Source: Azospirillum brasilense
GTDB lineage: Bacteria; Pseudomonadota; Alphaproteobacteria; Azospirillales; Azospirillaceae
NCBI RefSeq assembly: GCF_005222205.1
Contig: NZ_CP032345.1
Location: 1,057,001-1,121,000 of the forward strand
DNA length: 64,000 nucleotides
Direction: 5' to 3'
Shown: piece by piece, positions 29,166 to 38,103 of the stretch
Layout: each line of letters begins with the position of its first letter
Position numbering within the stretch: the first letter of the stretch is position 1
Notes under the pieces: generated by a model
The model's input: only the letters and a program-made list of their open reading frames with translations
Database searches by the model: none
Told to the model about the DNA's origin: nothing
Position numbers and translations under genes: made by a program

Positions 29166-29783
29166 GTGAAACCACCCCCCCACCGCTACGCCGGCCCGCT
29201 CCACGCCGGCCTGCGCATCGGGCTGCTCGGCGGCTCCTTCAACCCGGCCCACGCCGGGCACCGGCACATCAGCCTGTACGCGCTGAAGGCGCTGGGGCTG
29301 GATCAGGTGTGGTGGCTGGTCAGCCCGCAGAACCCGCTGAAGCCGGTGCGGGGCATGGCACCGCTCGCCGAACGGCTGGAGGAGGCCCGGCGCACCGCCC
29401 GCCATCCGGCCATCCGGGTCACCGCCATCGAGCGCGAGCTTGGCACCCGCTACACCGCCGACACGCTGGCCAAGCTGAAGCGGCGCTTCCCGAAAACGCG
29501 CTTCGTCTGGCTGATGGGGGCGGACAATCTTCGGCAAATCCCCCGCTGGCGGCATTGGACGCGCATCTTCCGGCTGGTGCCGGTTGCAGTTCTCGCCCGT
29601 CCAACTTATTCTATGGGAGCGCTTGGTGGCATGGCCGCTCAGCGCTATGCCCGTCGCCGGGTGAGCATGCACAAGGCCAAGGGGTTGGCCGGTTCGAAAA
29701 CACCGGCCTGGATTTTCCTCCGCAACCCGCTGCATCCGGCTTCGGCGACGGCGATCCGCCGGGCACGCGCCAGCGGGTCGTGA
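29166..29783 (+). CDS. nadD: Nicotinate-nucleotide adenylyltransferase
   Basis: NadD joins ATP to nicotinate mononucleotide to make deamido-NAD. The 205-residue enzyme has the nucleotidyltransferase motif GGSFNPAHAGHRHIS, WLMGADNL, and the C-terminal S-A-T-A-I-R (family ISSTxIR). The GTG start at 29166 comes directly after the palindromic repeat, whose GGGTGGGG may serve as part of the ribosome binding site. The stop overlaps the rsfS GTG by four bases. Together with nadE at the left edge it represents the final NAD steps, but the two are not linked. Confidence 0.93.
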   Translation: MKPPPHRYAGPLHAGLRIGLLGGSFNPAHAGHRHISLYALKALGLDQVWWLVSPQNPLKPVRGMAPLAERLEEARRTARHPAIRVTAIERELGTRYTADTLAKLKRRFPKTRFVWLMGADNLRQIPRWRHWTRIFRLVPVAVLARPTYSMGALGGMAAQRYARRRVSMHKAKGLAGSKTPAWIFLRNPLHPASATAIRRARASGS

Positions 29784-30220
29784 CCCTGTATCGCGAGGTA
29801 GGTACCATCAACACGTTCATCGAACCGGCCGCGCCCGTTGTGCGGCCCGCGCCCGTTCCCGTTCCCCAGCCGGACGAACTGAAGGCGCTCGTCGAGAAGT
29901 CCCTGGACGACGATCAGGCCGAAGACGTCGTCGTCATCGACCTTGCCGGCAAGACCAGCATCGCCGACTACATGATCGTGGCGTCGGGCCGCAACACCCG
30001 GCACATCGCCGCCATGGCCATGAAGCTGGCCGACCGCATGAAGCAGGCCGGCCTGCGCGGCGTCGAGGTCGAGGGCCTGAACCAGTGCGACTGGGTTCTG
30101 GTCGACGCCGGGGACGTCATCATCCACCTGTTCCGCCCGGAAGTCCGGACCTTCTACAACATCGAGAAGATGTGGGGTCTTGAGACGCCGCGGCCCTCCG
30201 CCGAGCGCATGAGCGCCTGA
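29780..30220 (+). CDS. rsfS: Ribosomal silencing factor RsfS (Iojap)
   Basis: RsfS binds L14 on free 50S subunits and blocks joining under starvation. The core from ELKALVEKSLDDDQAEDV through MIVASGRNTRHIAAMA and DWVLVDAGDVIIHLFRPEVR matches the Iojap family. The GTG at 29780 overlaps the nadD stop (GTGA) and gives 146 residues with a Pro-rich leader of about 35. The leader makes the start tentative, but no ATG lies nearer. The nadD-rsfS-rlmH order is the conserved one. Confidence 0.93.
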   Translation: MTLYREVGTINTFIEPAAPVVRPAPVPVPQPDELKALVEKSLDDDQAEDVVVIDLAGKTSIADYMIVASGRNTRHIAAMAMKLADRMKQAGLRGVEVEGLNQCDWVLVDAGDVIIHLFRPEVRTFYNIEKMWGLETPRPSAERMSA

Positions 30221-30261
30221 CGGACGACGCTCAGGACGGGTGACGAACGGGAGTCGGACCG

Positions 30262-30720
30262 ATGCGTCTGTGGCTTGCCGCGGTTGGGCGGTCACGGACC
30301 GGTCCGGCGCGCGACCTGTATGACGAGTATGCCGGGCGCCTGTCCTGGCCGCTGACTCTGCGCGAGGTCGAGGTGAAGAAACGCCTCGCCTCCGACGAGT
30401 TGAAGCGGCAGGAGGCGGAGCTTCTTCTGGCCGCCATCCCCGCCGGGGCCATCGTCGTGGCCCTGGACGAGCGCGGCAAGACCATCACCAGCGAAGCCTT
30501 CGCCGCCAAGATCGGCGGCTGGCGGGACCAGGGAGCGGGCGACATCGCCTTTCTCATCGGCGGGGCCGACGGCCACGGCGACGCCGTGCGGGCGCGCGCC
30601 GATTTCCTTTTGGCCTTGGGCGCCATGACATGGCCGCATATGCTGGTGCGAGGCATGTTGGCGGAGCAAATCTACCGTGCCCAGCAAATTCTGGCCGGAC
30701 ACCCCTATCACCGTGCATGA
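30262..30720 (+). CDS. rlmH: 23S rRNA (pseudouridine1915-N3)-methyltransferase
   Basis: RlmH methylates pseudouridine 1915 in helix 69 of 23S rRNA on assembled ribosomes. The 152-residue SPOUT protein has the knot-forming [10 protein letters not shown] loop and ends with [19 protein letters not shown], both diagnostic. It follows rsfS by 41 bases, the arrangement seen across most bacteria. Confidence 0.96.
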   Translation: MRLWLAAVGRSRTGPARDLYDEYAGRLSWPLTLREVEVKKRLASDELKRQEAELLLAAIPAGAIVVALDERGKTITSEAFAAKIGGWRDQGAGDIAFLIGGADGHGDAVRARADFLLALGAMTWPHMLVRGMLAEQIYRAQQILAGHPYHRA

Positions 30721-30857
30721 CTCCCATTGTGCGCGTGAGCAGGCATGCCATTTTCTGATCCGGCCCAAGGCAATAAGAACCCGGCCATAAGAAGACTGGC
30801 ATCAGACCGTTCGACCGAGACCCGCAACCCGACCGTGACAGGCGTATGAGGACCGTG

Positions 30858-32423
30858 ATGACCGAGACCAATCGTCCCCGACCCGTAGTGCTGTGCATCC
30901 TGGATGGCTGGGGCTACCGCGAGGAGCGCGAGGACAACGCCATCGCGCAGGGCAACACGCCCAACTGGGACCGTCTGTGGTCGTCGGAGCCGCGCGCCTT
31001 CCTGGAGGCCAGCGAGGAGGAGGTCGGGCTGCCCAAGGGCCAGATGGGCAACTCCGAGGTCGGTCACATGAATCTGGGCGCCGGCCGCGTCGTCCGCCAG
31101 GATCTGGTGATGATCGACCACGCCATCGTCGAGGGCGAGCTGGAGCGCAACGCCGCCCTGACCGGCCTCGCCAAGACGCTGCTGGCCTCGGGCGGGCGCT
31201 GCCACATCCTGGGCCTGCTGTCGCCGGGCGGCGTGCATTCGCACCAGGACCACATCGCGGCGCTGGCCGGCGTGCTGGCCCATGAGGGCGTCCCGGTCGA
31301 GATCCACGCCTTCACCGACGGCCGCGATGTGCCGCCGCAGAGCGCCAAGGACCAGATGGCCGAGTTCATGGCCGACGTCCACGCCCTGCCCGGCGTCAAT
31401 GTCGCCACGGTCAGCGGGCGCTACTACGCCATGGACCGCGACAAGCGCTGGGACCGCGTCGCCAAGGCCTACGCCACGCTGGTGAGCGCCCAGGGTGAAA
31501 AGGCCGCCGACCCGATCCAGGCGATCGAGCAGAGCTACGCCGCCGGCACCCACGACGAGTTCATCCTGCCGACCGTCATCGACGGCTACACCGGCATGAA
31601 GGACGGCGACGCCATCCTGATGGCCAACTTCCGCGCCGACCGCGCCCGCGAGATCCTGGCCGCCTTCGTCGACCCGGCCTTCGACGGGTTCGAGCGGGCC
31701 TCGGTCCCGAAGCTGGCCGCCGCCGTCGGCATGGTCGAATACTCGTCCACGCTCGCCAAGCTGATGACGACCATCTTTCCGCCGAAATCCTTGACCAAGG
31801 TGCTGGGCGAAGTGGTCAGCGAGGCCGGATTGACCCAGTTGCGCATCGCCGAGACGGAAAAGTACCCGCACGTCACCTTCTTCTTCAACGGTGGCGAGGA
31901 GCGCGTGTATCCGGGCGAGGACCGCATCCTGGTGCCGTCGCCGAAGGTCGCCACCTACGACCTCCAGCCGGAGATGTCCGCCGCCGAGGTGACCGATAAG
32001 GTCGTCGCCGCCGTGGACAGCGGGAAGTACGATCTGGTGGTCATCAACTACGCCAACCCCGACATGGTCGGCCACAGCGGCATCCTGTCCGCCGCCATCA
32101 AGGCGGTGGAGGCGGTGGACGTCAGCCTGGGCCGGCTGGAGGCCGCCGTGCGCGCCCAGGGCGGCGTGATGCTGGTCACCGCCGATCACGGCAACTGCGA
32201 ACTGATGAAGGACCCGGAGACCAACGGCCCGCACACCGCCCACACGCTGGACAAGGTGCCGCTGGTGCTGGTGAACGGCCCCGCCGGGGTGTCGGCGATC
32301 CGCAGCGGGCGTCTGGCCGACATCGCCCCGACGCTGCTCGACCTGATGAAGCTGCCGCAGCCGGCGGAGATGACCGGCAAGAGCCTGATCGACCGCGCCA
32401 GCGCGCGGGCCGCCGCGGAATAA
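30858..32423 (+). CDS. gpmI: 2,3-bisphosphoglycerate-independent phosphoglycerate mutase
   Basis: GpmI interconverts 3- and 2-phosphoglycerate using two manganese ions. The 521-residue enzyme has D16 in ILDGWG, the nucleophile S66 in GQMGNSEVGH, the HSHQDH loop, the ADHGNCELM metal site and HTAHTLDKVPLVL. GAGGA lies five bases before the ATG at 30858, so it is chosen over an ATG 12 bases earlier. It leads the gpmI-envC-ctpA-yibQ set. The upstream 137-base gap shows no other feature. Confidence 0.96.
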   Translation: MTETNRPRPVVLCILDGWGYREEREDNAIAQGNTPNWDRLWSSEPRAFLEASEEEVGLPKGQMGNSEVGHMNLGAGRVVRQDLVMIDHAIVEGELERNAALTGLAKTLLASGGRCHILGLLSPGGVHSHQDHIAALAGVLAHEGVPVEIHAFTDGRDVPPQSAKDQMAEFMADVHALPGVNVATVSGRYYAMDRDKRWDRVAKAYATLVSAQGEKAADPIQAIEQSYAAGTHDEFILPTVIDGYTGMKDGDAILMANFRADRAREILAAFVDPAFDGFERASVPKLAAAVGMVEYSSTLAKLMTTIFPPKSLTKVLGEVVSEAGLTQLRIAETEKYPHVTFFFNGGEERVYPGEDRILVPSPKVATYDLQPEMSAAEVTDKVVAAVDSGKYDLVVINYANPDMVGHSGILSAAIKAVEAVDVSLGRLEAAVRAQGGVMLVTADHGNCELMKDPETNGPHTAHTLDKVPLVLVNGPAGVSAIRSGRLADIAPTLLDLMKLPQPAEMTGKSLIDRASARAAAE

Positions 32424-32436
32424 GGCGGAACCGGGC

Positions 32437-33876
32437 ATGGGCGCAGGGCGCGATCATCCGGCGGGTGTTGCTCTGCTCCCCCTCCCCGTCTCCGGTCCGC
32501 AAGAAGCCGGGCGGAGACGGGCGTTTTTCTGGCGGCCGGCCCTGCTGACCGCCACCCTTCTCGTCATCTCCACCGCCGCCGCGGCTCAGACCGAGTCCCC
32601 CGGCCAGACGTTGAAGCGGGTGGAGCAGGACCTCCAGGCCGACAAGGCCCTGCAAAAGCAGCTCGACCGCCAGTCCCAGGCGCTCCAGAAGGAGCTGGAC
32701 GAGCTGCGCGACCGGCTGGTCGGTCTGGCCGACCAGGAACGGGCGCAGGAGGACGAACTCGCCCATCTCGAAGAGTCCCTGACCGCCCTGGAGACGCAGG
32801 AGCGCAGCCAGGCCGAAAAGCTGGAGGGCGAGCGGCAGCAGATCGCGGCCCTGCTCGCCGCCCTGCAGCGCGTCGCCCGCATCCCCCCGGAAGCGGCGCT
32901 GGCCCGCCCGGACGGGCCGGTGGACACGCTGCGCTCCGCCCTGCTGCTGCGCGACACGGTGCCGGCCCTGCGCGCCCGCGCCGACGCGCTGGCCCAGGCG
33001 CTGACCCGGCTGGCCGAAACGCGCGAGGCGCTGCAGGCCCAGCGCAGCCGCACCTACGCCGCCCGCCTCACCCTGATCGACCGCCAGAAGGAGATCGGCC
33101 AGCTCGTCGCCCGACGCGAGGAGCTGTCGCGCCAGACCGAGGAGGAGCGGCAGCAGGTCGCCCAGCGCACCGCCCGCCTGACCGGTCAGGCCGCCGACCT
33201 GCGCCAGCTGATGGACCGCATCGAGGCCGAACGCCGCGCCGCCGCCGCCATGGCGGCCAAGCGCGAGGCCGAGCGGCTGGAGGCGGAGCGCCGCGAAGCC
33301 GAACGCCGCCTCGCCGAGCAGCGGGCCGCGGAGCAGAGACAGGCCGAGCAGAAGCTGGCGGAACAGAAGGCGGCGGAACAGCGGGCCGCCGAACAGAAAC
33401 TCGCCGAGCAGCGGGCCGCGGACCAGCGGGCCAGCGAACAGCGGGCCAGGGCCGAGGCGGAAACCGCCCGCGCCGCACCCAGCCCGCCCGCCGGGGACCG
33501 CCTGCCGGTGGGTGGCCGGGTGACCGTCCGCTACGGCGAGGCCGACCGCTACGGCGCGACCAGCCGGGGCGTCACCATCCAGGCCCGCGCCGGTTCGACG
33601 GTGGTGTCACCGCAGGCCGGAACGATCGTCTTCGCGGGGCCGTTCCGCGGCTATGGCCAAATCTTGATCGTGGAACACAGCCACGGATATCATAGTCTCA
33701 TCGCTGGATTTGGCCGCATCGACACGGCCGTCGGACGGCGCGTGGCCACGGGGGAACCCATCGGCCTGATGCCCGCCGACGGGTCACCCGATCTTTACTT
33801 CGAGCTTCGACGTCACGGACAGCCGATCAATCCACAGCGCGGTTTCGGCGCCCCGGAGGGGAAAGGACAAGGGTAG
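32437..33876 (+). CDS. envC: EnvC-like murein hydrolase activator (degenerate LytM domain)
   Basis: EnvC-type proteins sit in the periplasm and activate amidases that split the septal wall. This 479-residue protein has an N-terminal hydrophobic segment (ATLLVISTAAAAQ), a long coiled coil (residues 50-270), a run of AEQ-rich repeats (about 290-335) and a C-terminal LytM/M23 domain. The LytM domain is catalytically dead: the zinc-ligand HxH has become L-Y-F-E in DLYFELRR, as in EnvC. It directly follows gpmI and its stop abuts the ctpA ATG, giving the well-known gpmI-envC-ctpA order. The exact start is not certain. Confidence 0.92.
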   Translation: MGAGRDHPAGVALLPLPVSGPQEAGRRRAFFWRPALLTATLLVISTAAAAQTESPGQTLKRVEQDLQADKALQKQLDRQSQALQKELDELRDRLVGLADQERAQEDELAHLEESLTALETQERSQAEKLEGERQQIAALLAALQRVARIPPEAALARPDGPVDTLRSALLLRDTVPALRARADALAQALTRLAETREALQAQRSRTYAARLTLIDRQKEIGQLVARREELSRQTEEERQQVAQRTARLTGQAADLRQLMDRIEAERRAAAAMAAKREAERLEAERREAERRLAEQRAAEQRQAEQKLAEQKAAEQRAAEQKLAEQRAADQRASEQRARAEAETARAAPSPPAGDRLPVGGRVTVRYGEADRYGATSRGVTIQARAGSTVVSPQAGTIVFAGPFRGYGQILIVEHSHGYHSLIAGFGRIDTAVGRRVATGEPIGLMPADGSPDLYFELRRHGQPINPQRGFGAPEGKGQG

Positions 33877-35301
33877 ATGAGGATAGTCAAGCGTGCCGCC
33901 ACCGCCGCGGCCCTGGTGTTTCTGGGGGCCGGCGTCGCCACCGTCACCGCGCAGGTGAACAGCACCGGCAACAGTTCCGAGACCTACCGCCAGCTCAACC
34001 TGTTCGGCGACGTGTTCGAGCGCGTGCGCGCCGAGTATGTCGAGTCGACGACGGACGAGCAGCTCATCGAATCCGCCATCAACGGTATGCTGACCTCGCT
34101 CGACCCGCATTCCAGCTATCTGAACCGCAAGAGCTTCCAGGACATGCAGGTTCAGACCCGCGGCGAGTTCGGCGGGCTGGGCATCGAGGTGACGATGGAG
34201 AACGGCCTGATCAAGGTCGTCTCCCCCATCGACGAGACGCCGGCCTTCCGCGCCGGTCTGCAGCCGGGCGACCTGATCATCCAGCTCAACGGCGAGGCCG
34301 TGATGGGCCTGTCGCTGAACGAGGCGGTGGAGAAGATGCGCGGCCCGGTGGGCAGCGACATCAAGGTCACCGTGCGCCGCGGCGAGGCCGGCGAGCCGTT
34401 CGAGGTCACGCTGACCCGCGCCGTCATCAAGGTGCAGTCGGTCCGCTACCGCACCGAGGGCGACATCGGCTACGTCCGCATCACCAGCTTCAACGAGCAG
34501 ACGCAGCAGGGGCTGGAAAAGGCCATCGCCTCGATCCAGCAGCAGCTGGGCGACAAGCTGAAGGGCTATGTCCTCGACCTGCGCAACAACCCCGGCGGCC
34601 TGCTCGACCAGGCGGTCTCGGTCTCCGACACCTTCCTGGAGAAGGGGGAGATCGTCTCCACCCGCGGCCGCAAGGCCGAGGAGGGCACGCGCTACAACGC
34701 CAAGCCCGGCGACCTCGCCAAGGGCCTGCCGGTCGTGGTGCTGGTCAACGGCGGCTCGGCCTCGGCGTCGGAGATCGTCGCCGGCGCGCTGCAGGACCAC
34801 AAGCGGGCGCTCGTCCTCGGCACCCAGTCCTTCGGCAAGGGCTCGGTCCAGACGATCATCCCGCTGCCCGGCCACGGCGCCATGCGCCTGACCACGGCGC
34901 GCTACTACACGCCGTCGGGCAAGTCGATCCAGGCGCTGGGCATCACCCCGGACATCGAGGTGCACCCGGCCCGCGTCGAGGAGACCGACCAGGGTCTGAT
35001 CCGCCGCCGCGAGAGCGACCTGCGCGGCGCGCTGCGGAACCCGGACGCCCCCCGCCCGGCCACCACCCAGCCGGCCCCGGCGCCGGGCGCCAGCAACGCA
35101 CCGGCTCCCGGGTCGGCCCCTGGTGCGGCTCCGGGCGCAGCGCCGGGTGCGACGCCGGCTCCGGCCAACGGCAACGCCCCGGCGGCGCCGTCCGCGGAGA
35201 ATGGCGAGGGCGCGCCCAACCAGCCGCCCTTCGACTACCAGCTGGCCCGCGCGCTCGACCTGCTGCGGGGCGTCGCCCTGTTCCAGGCCCGCGCGCACTG
35301 A
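33877..35301 (+). CDS. ctpA: S41-family C-terminal processing peptidase
   Basis: CtpA/Prc proteases trim or degrade periplasmic proteins, including wall hydrolases. The 474-residue protein has a signal sequence (residues 5-25), a PDZ domain (about 88-180) and an S41 core with S296 in NGGSASASEI and K321 in SFGKGSV as the Ser-Lys dyad. The last 90 residues are a Pro/Ala-rich low-complexity tail ending in a short helix. It begins one base after the envC stop. It lies with envC and the yibQ-like gene, a cluster thought to act in septal wall remodelling. Confidence 0.96.
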   Translation: MRIVKRAATAAALVFLGAGVATVTAQVNSTGNSSETYRQLNLFGDVFERVRAEYVESTTDEQLIESAINGMLTSLDPHSSYLNRKSFQDMQVQTRGEFGGLGIEVTMENGLIKVVSPIDETPAFRAGLQPGDLIIQLNGEAVMGLSLNEAVEKMRGPVGSDIKVTVRRGEAGEPFEVTLTRAVIKVQSVRYRTEGDIGYVRITSFNEQTQQGLEKAIASIQQQLGDKLKGYVLDLRNNPGGLLDQAVSVSDTFLEKGEIVSTRGRKAEEGTRYNAKPGDLAKGLPVVVLVNGGSASASEIVAGALQDHKRALVLGTQSFGKGSVQTIIPLPGHGAMRLTTARYYTPSGKSIQALGITPDIEVHPARVEETDQGLIRRRESDLRGALRNPDAPRPATTQPAPAPGASNAPAPGSAPGAAPGAAPGATPAPANGNAPAAPSAENGEGAPNQPPFDYQLARALDLLRGVALFQARAH

Positions 35302-35318
35302 GGGAAGGGAACGGGTCC

Positions 35319-36563
35319 GTGAACGCTGCCGCCCTGCTGGGCCGCCTGAAGCCCGCGAAACGGGAACGTTCCGGACCCGGCCTGCTGGCCCGCCTCCGGC
35401 GCCGCAAGGCCGGTGGCGATTCCGACGACGCGCCGCGCGCGCGCAAGGAGCGCCGCCCGCTGTCGCCCCTCGCCAAGAGGCTGCTCGGCGCCTACGCCGC
35501 GCTGGCCCTCGGGCTGGGCGGGCTGGGCGGTTGGCTGGCGATGAACGGAGAGCACACGACCGAGGCGTGGCGGGCCGCCATTCCCCGCGTCGAGGTGGCG
35601 GTCAAGGGCGCGCAGGCGCCCGCACCGTCGGCGCCGCCGCCCGCCGCGGTAGCGGCCGTTCCCGTCCAGCCGGCTCCTCCGACCGCCGCTCCGGCGATGG
35701 CTCCGCCCCCCGCCGCGGTCGCACCGCCGCCGCTCGCCGTGGCCGTGAACGAGCCGGTCACCCTGACGCCGGCACCAGTCCCCGGCCTGGTCGAGGATTC
35801 GCGCAACGGACCGCTGCCGCGCATCGCTGAGGACGGGCGCAAGCCCTGGCAGGTCTACGCCCGCCCCTTCCCCGCCGCCGACCGCCGCCCGCGCATCGCC
35901 ATCGTGCTGGCCGAGATGGGCATATCCGGCGTGACCACCGGCAACGCCCTGCAGAAGCTGCCGCCGACGATCACACTGGCCTTCGTCCCCTACGCCGAGC
36001 GGCTGGACAACTGGGTCGAGCGCGCCCGCGGCAAGGGGCACGAGGTGATGCTCTCCATCCCCATGGAGCCCCAGGACTACCCACGCAACGATCCCGGCCC
36101 CAACGCCCTGTTGAGCATGCTGCCGCCCGAGCGCAACATGGAGCGGCTGGAATGGTCGCTGGGCAAGGCGGTCGGCTATGTCGGCATCACCAGCACCACG
36201 GGCAGCAAATTCACCGCCAACCCCGACGCGGTGAACCCGGTCGTCGCGGCGATGAAGGCGCGCGGCCTGATGGTGCTGGACGCCCGCGCCAACCCGCGCA
36301 GCGTCGCCGGCACCCTGGCGGGTCAGGCGGGCGTGCCGCGGGCCTTCGCCGACCGGGTGATCGACCGCGACCTGTCGCGCGGCGCCATCGACGACCAGCT
36401 CGCCGAGCTGGAGGCCATCGCCAAGGCCAACGGCGCCGCGGTGGGCATCGGCGCGCCCTACCCCAGCACCATCGAACGGATCAACCTGTGGCTCACCGGG
36501 CTGGCCGACCGTGGCATCGCCATCGTGCCGGTCTCCGCCGTGGCCAACATGCAGAAGCAATAA
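35319..36563 (+). CDS. Divergent polysaccharide deacetylase family protein (YibQ/DUF610)
   Basis: The 414-residue protein has a basic cytoplasmic N-terminus, one membrane helix (about residues 55-75), a Pro/Ala-rich linker (95-150) and a C-terminal periplasmic domain that begins PRIAIVLAEMGISGVTTGNAL. It includes VMLSIPMEPQDYP and VGIGAPYPSTIERINLW. This is the 'divergent polysaccharide deacetylase' fold found next to envC and ctpA. Its activity is unproven, and deacetylase metal ligands are poorly kept. The GTG start has AAGGGA eight bases upstream. It ends five bases before rppH. Confidence 0.9.
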   Translation: MNAAALLGRLKPAKRERSGPGLLARLRRRKAGGDSDDAPRARKERRPLSPLAKRLLGAYAALALGLGGLGGWLAMNGEHTTEAWRAAIPRVEVAVKGAQAPAPSAPPPAAVAAVPVQPAPPTAAPAMAPPPAAVAPPPLAVAVNEPVTLTPAPVPGLVEDSRNGPLPRIAEDGRKPWQVYARPFPAADRRPRIAIVLAEMGISGVTTGNALQKLPPTITLAFVPYAERLDNWVERARGKGHEVMLSIPMEPQDYPRNDPGPNALLSMLPPERNMERLEWSLGKAVGYVGITSTTGSKFTANPDAVNPVVAAMKARGLMVLDARANPRSVAGTLAGQAGVPRAFADRVIDRDLSRGAIDDQLAELEAIAKANGAAVGIGAPYPSTIERINLWLTGLADRGIAIVPVSAVANMQKQ

Positions 36564-36568
36564 GGCGC

Positions 36569-37066
36569 ATGAGCAAGAAGCCTATCGACCGCGAGTCCCT
36601 TCCCTACCGCCCCTGCGTCGGGGTGATGCTGCTGAACGACCGCGGGCAGGTCTTCGTGGCCCGGCGCTGCGACAGCAAGGACGCCTGGCAGATGCCCCAG
36701 GGCGGCATCGACGAGGGCGAGGGCGTGCACGAGGCCGCCCTGCGCGAGCTGAAGGAGGAGATCGGCACCGACAAGGCCGAGATCCTCGGAGAGACGGCGG
36801 AGAAGCTGCGCTACGACCTGCCCGACCATCTGCTGGGCAAGGTCTGGAAGGGCCGTTGGCGCGGCCAGGAGCAGGTCTGGCTGGCCGCCCGCTTCACCGG
36901 CGCGGACAGCGACATCGACCTCGCCACCGAGCATCCGGAGTTCGACGCCTGGACGTGGGTCGATGCCGACGACCTGCCCGGCCTGATCGTGCCCTTCAAG
37001 CGCCCGGTCTACGAGTCGGTCCTGGCGGAGTTCGCCCCGATCATCGCGACGCTGCGGCGGGGTTGA
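36569..37066 (+). CDS. rppH: RNA pyrophosphohydrolase (Nudix)
   Basis: RppH removes pyrophosphate from mRNA 5' ends, which triggers RNase E decay. The 165-residue protein has a full Nudix box at 45-67 (G-x5-E-x7-REU-x-EE-x-G-U) and the family phrases YRPCVGVMLLN, WQMPQGGID and FDAWTWVD. The ATG is at 36569, five bases after the preceding stop. It closes the forward proA-to-rppH run and faces the di-iron gene tail to tail. Confidence 0.96.
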   Translation: MSKKPIDRESLPYRPCVGVMLLNDRGQVFVARRCDSKDAWQMPQGGIDEGEGVHEAALRELKEEIGTDKAEILGETAEKLRYDLPDHLLGKVWKGRWRGQEQVWLAARFTGADSDIDLATEHPEFDAWTWVDADDLPGLIVPFKRPVYESVLAEFAPIIATLRRG

Positions 37067-37087
37067 CCCCCGCCGCGTCCGGCTTGT

Positions 37088-37906
37088 TCAGGCGACCTTG
37101 GCGAGCCGCTTGGCGCGGCTTTCGATCAGCCACCAGGCGCCGCGTGCGGCGACGCTGTAGAAGCGGGTGTGCGGCTTCAGCCCGCAGGCCTTGAACACCA
37201 TCGCCACCGCCCGGTCGACGTGCTTGGGCCGGTAGCGGCCGTAGGCGCGGCGCATGTAGGCCTGATTGTAGGTCTTGTGCGCGTAGGGCTCGCCCTCCGG
37301 CGCGTTAGCCGCGTAGTAGGCGTAGGCCAGCTCGTCGTCCTCCGACTCGCCGATGCGCGACAGCGCGACCTTGAGGCGCTGGAACTTGTTGAGCTGCTCC
37401 AGCTCCAGATACTTCTTCGTGTAGGTGTAGAAGAGCTTGAAGTGGCGCAGCTCGTCGGCGGCGATGTTCTTGCAGATCAGCTTGAGGACCGGTTCGTCCG
37501 TCGAGTCGCCGATGGCCGCGTAATAGCTGCTGGTGCCGGTTTCGACCATGCAGCGGGCGATCATCTCGCCGGTGCGCGAGCCGCGGACCGAGGCGGCGAG
37601 GTCGATCGGCACCTTGTAGCCGGCGCGGAAGCGCTCCACGGCCCGGTCGAAGTTGAAGGTCGGATCGACCAGCTCCGCCCATTTGCCGAGCGCGCGGCCG
37701 TGCTGGACCTCCTCGACCGCCCAGCCGTGCGCGACCTCCTGGAACTCGGGATCGTCGTGGAAGACGTTGCAGAGATAGGCCGTGTAGTCGTCGGCGTTGA
37801 ACTCCACCAGGGCCGCCGCCTTGATGAGCGGGACGAGATCGGGATCGACCTTGCTGTGGTCCAGTTGATCCCAGGGAAGCTCTTCGTATTTCCAGTGCAA
37901 CGCCAC
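37088..37906 (-). CDS. Ferritin-like di-iron protein, acyl-ACP desaturase/rubrerythrin type
   Basis: The 272-residue protein has a complete carboxylate di-iron set: E35 (LVEFNADDY), E66-x2-H69 (EEVQHGR), E122 (VETGTSSYY) and E152-x2-H155 (DELRHFKLF). The ligand order and a roughly 55-residue gap before the third Glu fit the acyl-ACP desaturase and related oxidase families rather than ferritins. There is no rubredoxin domain, signal peptide or membrane helix. The C-terminal 80 residues carry a basic patch. The GTG at 37906 has GGGAG six bases upstream; the open frame upstream is not used. It lies downstream of the atp operon but beyond a strong terminator. Confidence 0.85.
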   Translation of the reverse strand: MALHWKYEELPWDQLDHSKVDPDLVPLIKAAALVEFNADDYTAYLCNVFHDDPEFQEVAHGWAVEEVQHGRALGKWAELVDPTFNFDRAVERFRAGYKVPIDLAASVRGSRTGEMIARCMVETGTSSYYAAIGDSTDEPVLKLICKNIAADELRHFKLFYTYTKKYLELEQLNKFQRLKVALSRIGESEDDELAYAYYAANAPEGEPYAHKTYNQAYMRRAYGRYRPKHVDRAVAMVFKACGLKPHTRFYSVAARGAWWLIESRAKRLAKVA

Positions 37907-37973
37907 ACTCCACTCCCGCTGCTGGCCGCCGTTCCGGGCCGGTTGTTCCACGCTCTGACGGAGAATAGGACGG

Positions 37974-38013
37974 TAAAAACAAAAACGCCTCGACGGACGG
38001 GCCGGGAGGCGTT
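37974..38013 (-). terminator. Rho-independent terminator downstream of the atp operon
   Basis: On the reverse strand an 8-base stem (38006-38013 with 37984-37991) is followed by TTTTTGTTTTT, about 90 bases past the atpC stop. The di-iron gene lies downstream and so needs its own promoter. Confidence 0.88.
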
Positions 38014-38064
38014 CGATCCCCTGGGGGATACTATGTATGGCTGCGATGGCGCAATGCAACGGAA

Positions 38065-38095
38065 ACGGCCCAGCCGGCGGTCGCCGCCGGGCCGT
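38065..38095 (-). terminator. Imperfect hairpin just after atpC, possible first terminator
   Basis: CCGGCGG (38074-38080) pairs with CCGCCGG (38084-38090) across a TCG loop. The helix extends by ACGGC/GCCGT at 38065-38069 and 38091-38095 around a 4-base bulge. The reverse-strand tail TTTCCGTT is a weak T-run. Confidence 0.4.
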
Positions 38096-38103
38096 GCCCG
38101 GTG

